Shown here: one piece after another, positions 6,466 to 6,560 of the stretch
Position numbering within the stretch: the stretch's first letter is position 1
How the letters are laid out: every line of letters begins with the position of its first letter
Assembly (NCBI GenBank): GCA_023415725.1
Contig: JAEZJR010000215.1
Coordinates: forward strand, 1 to 6,560
Direction: 5' to 3'
From: Acidobacteriota bacterium
Lineage (GTDB): Bacteria > Acidobacteriota > Blastocatellia > Pyrinomonadales > Pyrinomonadaceae
Length of the DNA stretch: 6,560 nt
Position numbers and translations under genes: made by a program
Notes under the pieces: generated by a model
The model's input: only the letters and a program-made list of their open reading frames with translations
Databases searched by the model: none
Told to the model about the DNA's origin: nothing

Positions 6466-6560
6466 ATAGCTGAAGCATCCAAAACTGGCTTAAATTGCGA
6501 GCCGTCCCAATTAGACGCTTTGACCGCCTGAACCGTTGCGGTACAAATCGCTGATTTTAA

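Noticed and set aside
6466..6560. Promoter for the 449-residue gene
   Set aside because: The 95 bases were read on the minus strand; no -35/-10 pair with acceptable spacing and no RNA gene was seen.

Overview
The window reads as a stretch of a bacterial chromosome of moderate-to-high GC in which every supported gene lies on the minus strand, so transcription runs from the right edge to the left. Gene style suggests an Acidobacteriota genome, possibly of the Blastocatellia/Pyrinomonadaceae type. The grounds are a roughly 960-residue SecA with an N-terminal insertion and a zinc-finger tail, next to secreted or membrane-anchored proteins of unknown family. This placement is an inference from protein style; no marker gene in the window proves it.

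Layout in transcription order. Positions 6465-5116 encode a 449-residue protein with one N-terminal membrane segment, a long Pro/Asn/Thr-rich linker and a C-terminal alpha/beta domain, an architecture like that of TonB or TolA. Its stop overlaps by one base (TAATG) the start of a 247-residue secreted protein at 5116-4373. The C-terminal ends of these two proteins look alike, so they may be distant relatives working together outside the cytoplasmic membrane. A 188-base gap follows, with a weak terminator-like palindrome and three phased ACGGAA repeats. Next comes secA (4184-1305), the ATPase of the Sec protein-export machinery, complete with all key motifs. Its 3' end carries a 9-bp perfect hairpin and then a strong rho-independent terminator (1249-1221).

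Beyond the terminator is a separate two-gene unit. It holds a small polymerase-beta-like nucleotidyltransferase (1129-614) and an endonuclease/exonuclease/phosphatase (EEP) family phosphoesterase (617 to beyond position 1). Their stop and start overlap as GTGA, so they are very likely translated in a coupled way. The EEP gene is cut by the left edge of the window.

secA is well understood. The two points worth following up are the nucleotidyltransferase-EEP pair, in which the third catalytic carboxylate of the transferase may be an Asn, and the two uncharacterised envelope proteins directly upstream of secA. No tRNA, rRNA, CRISPR array, insertion sequence or phage gene was seen.
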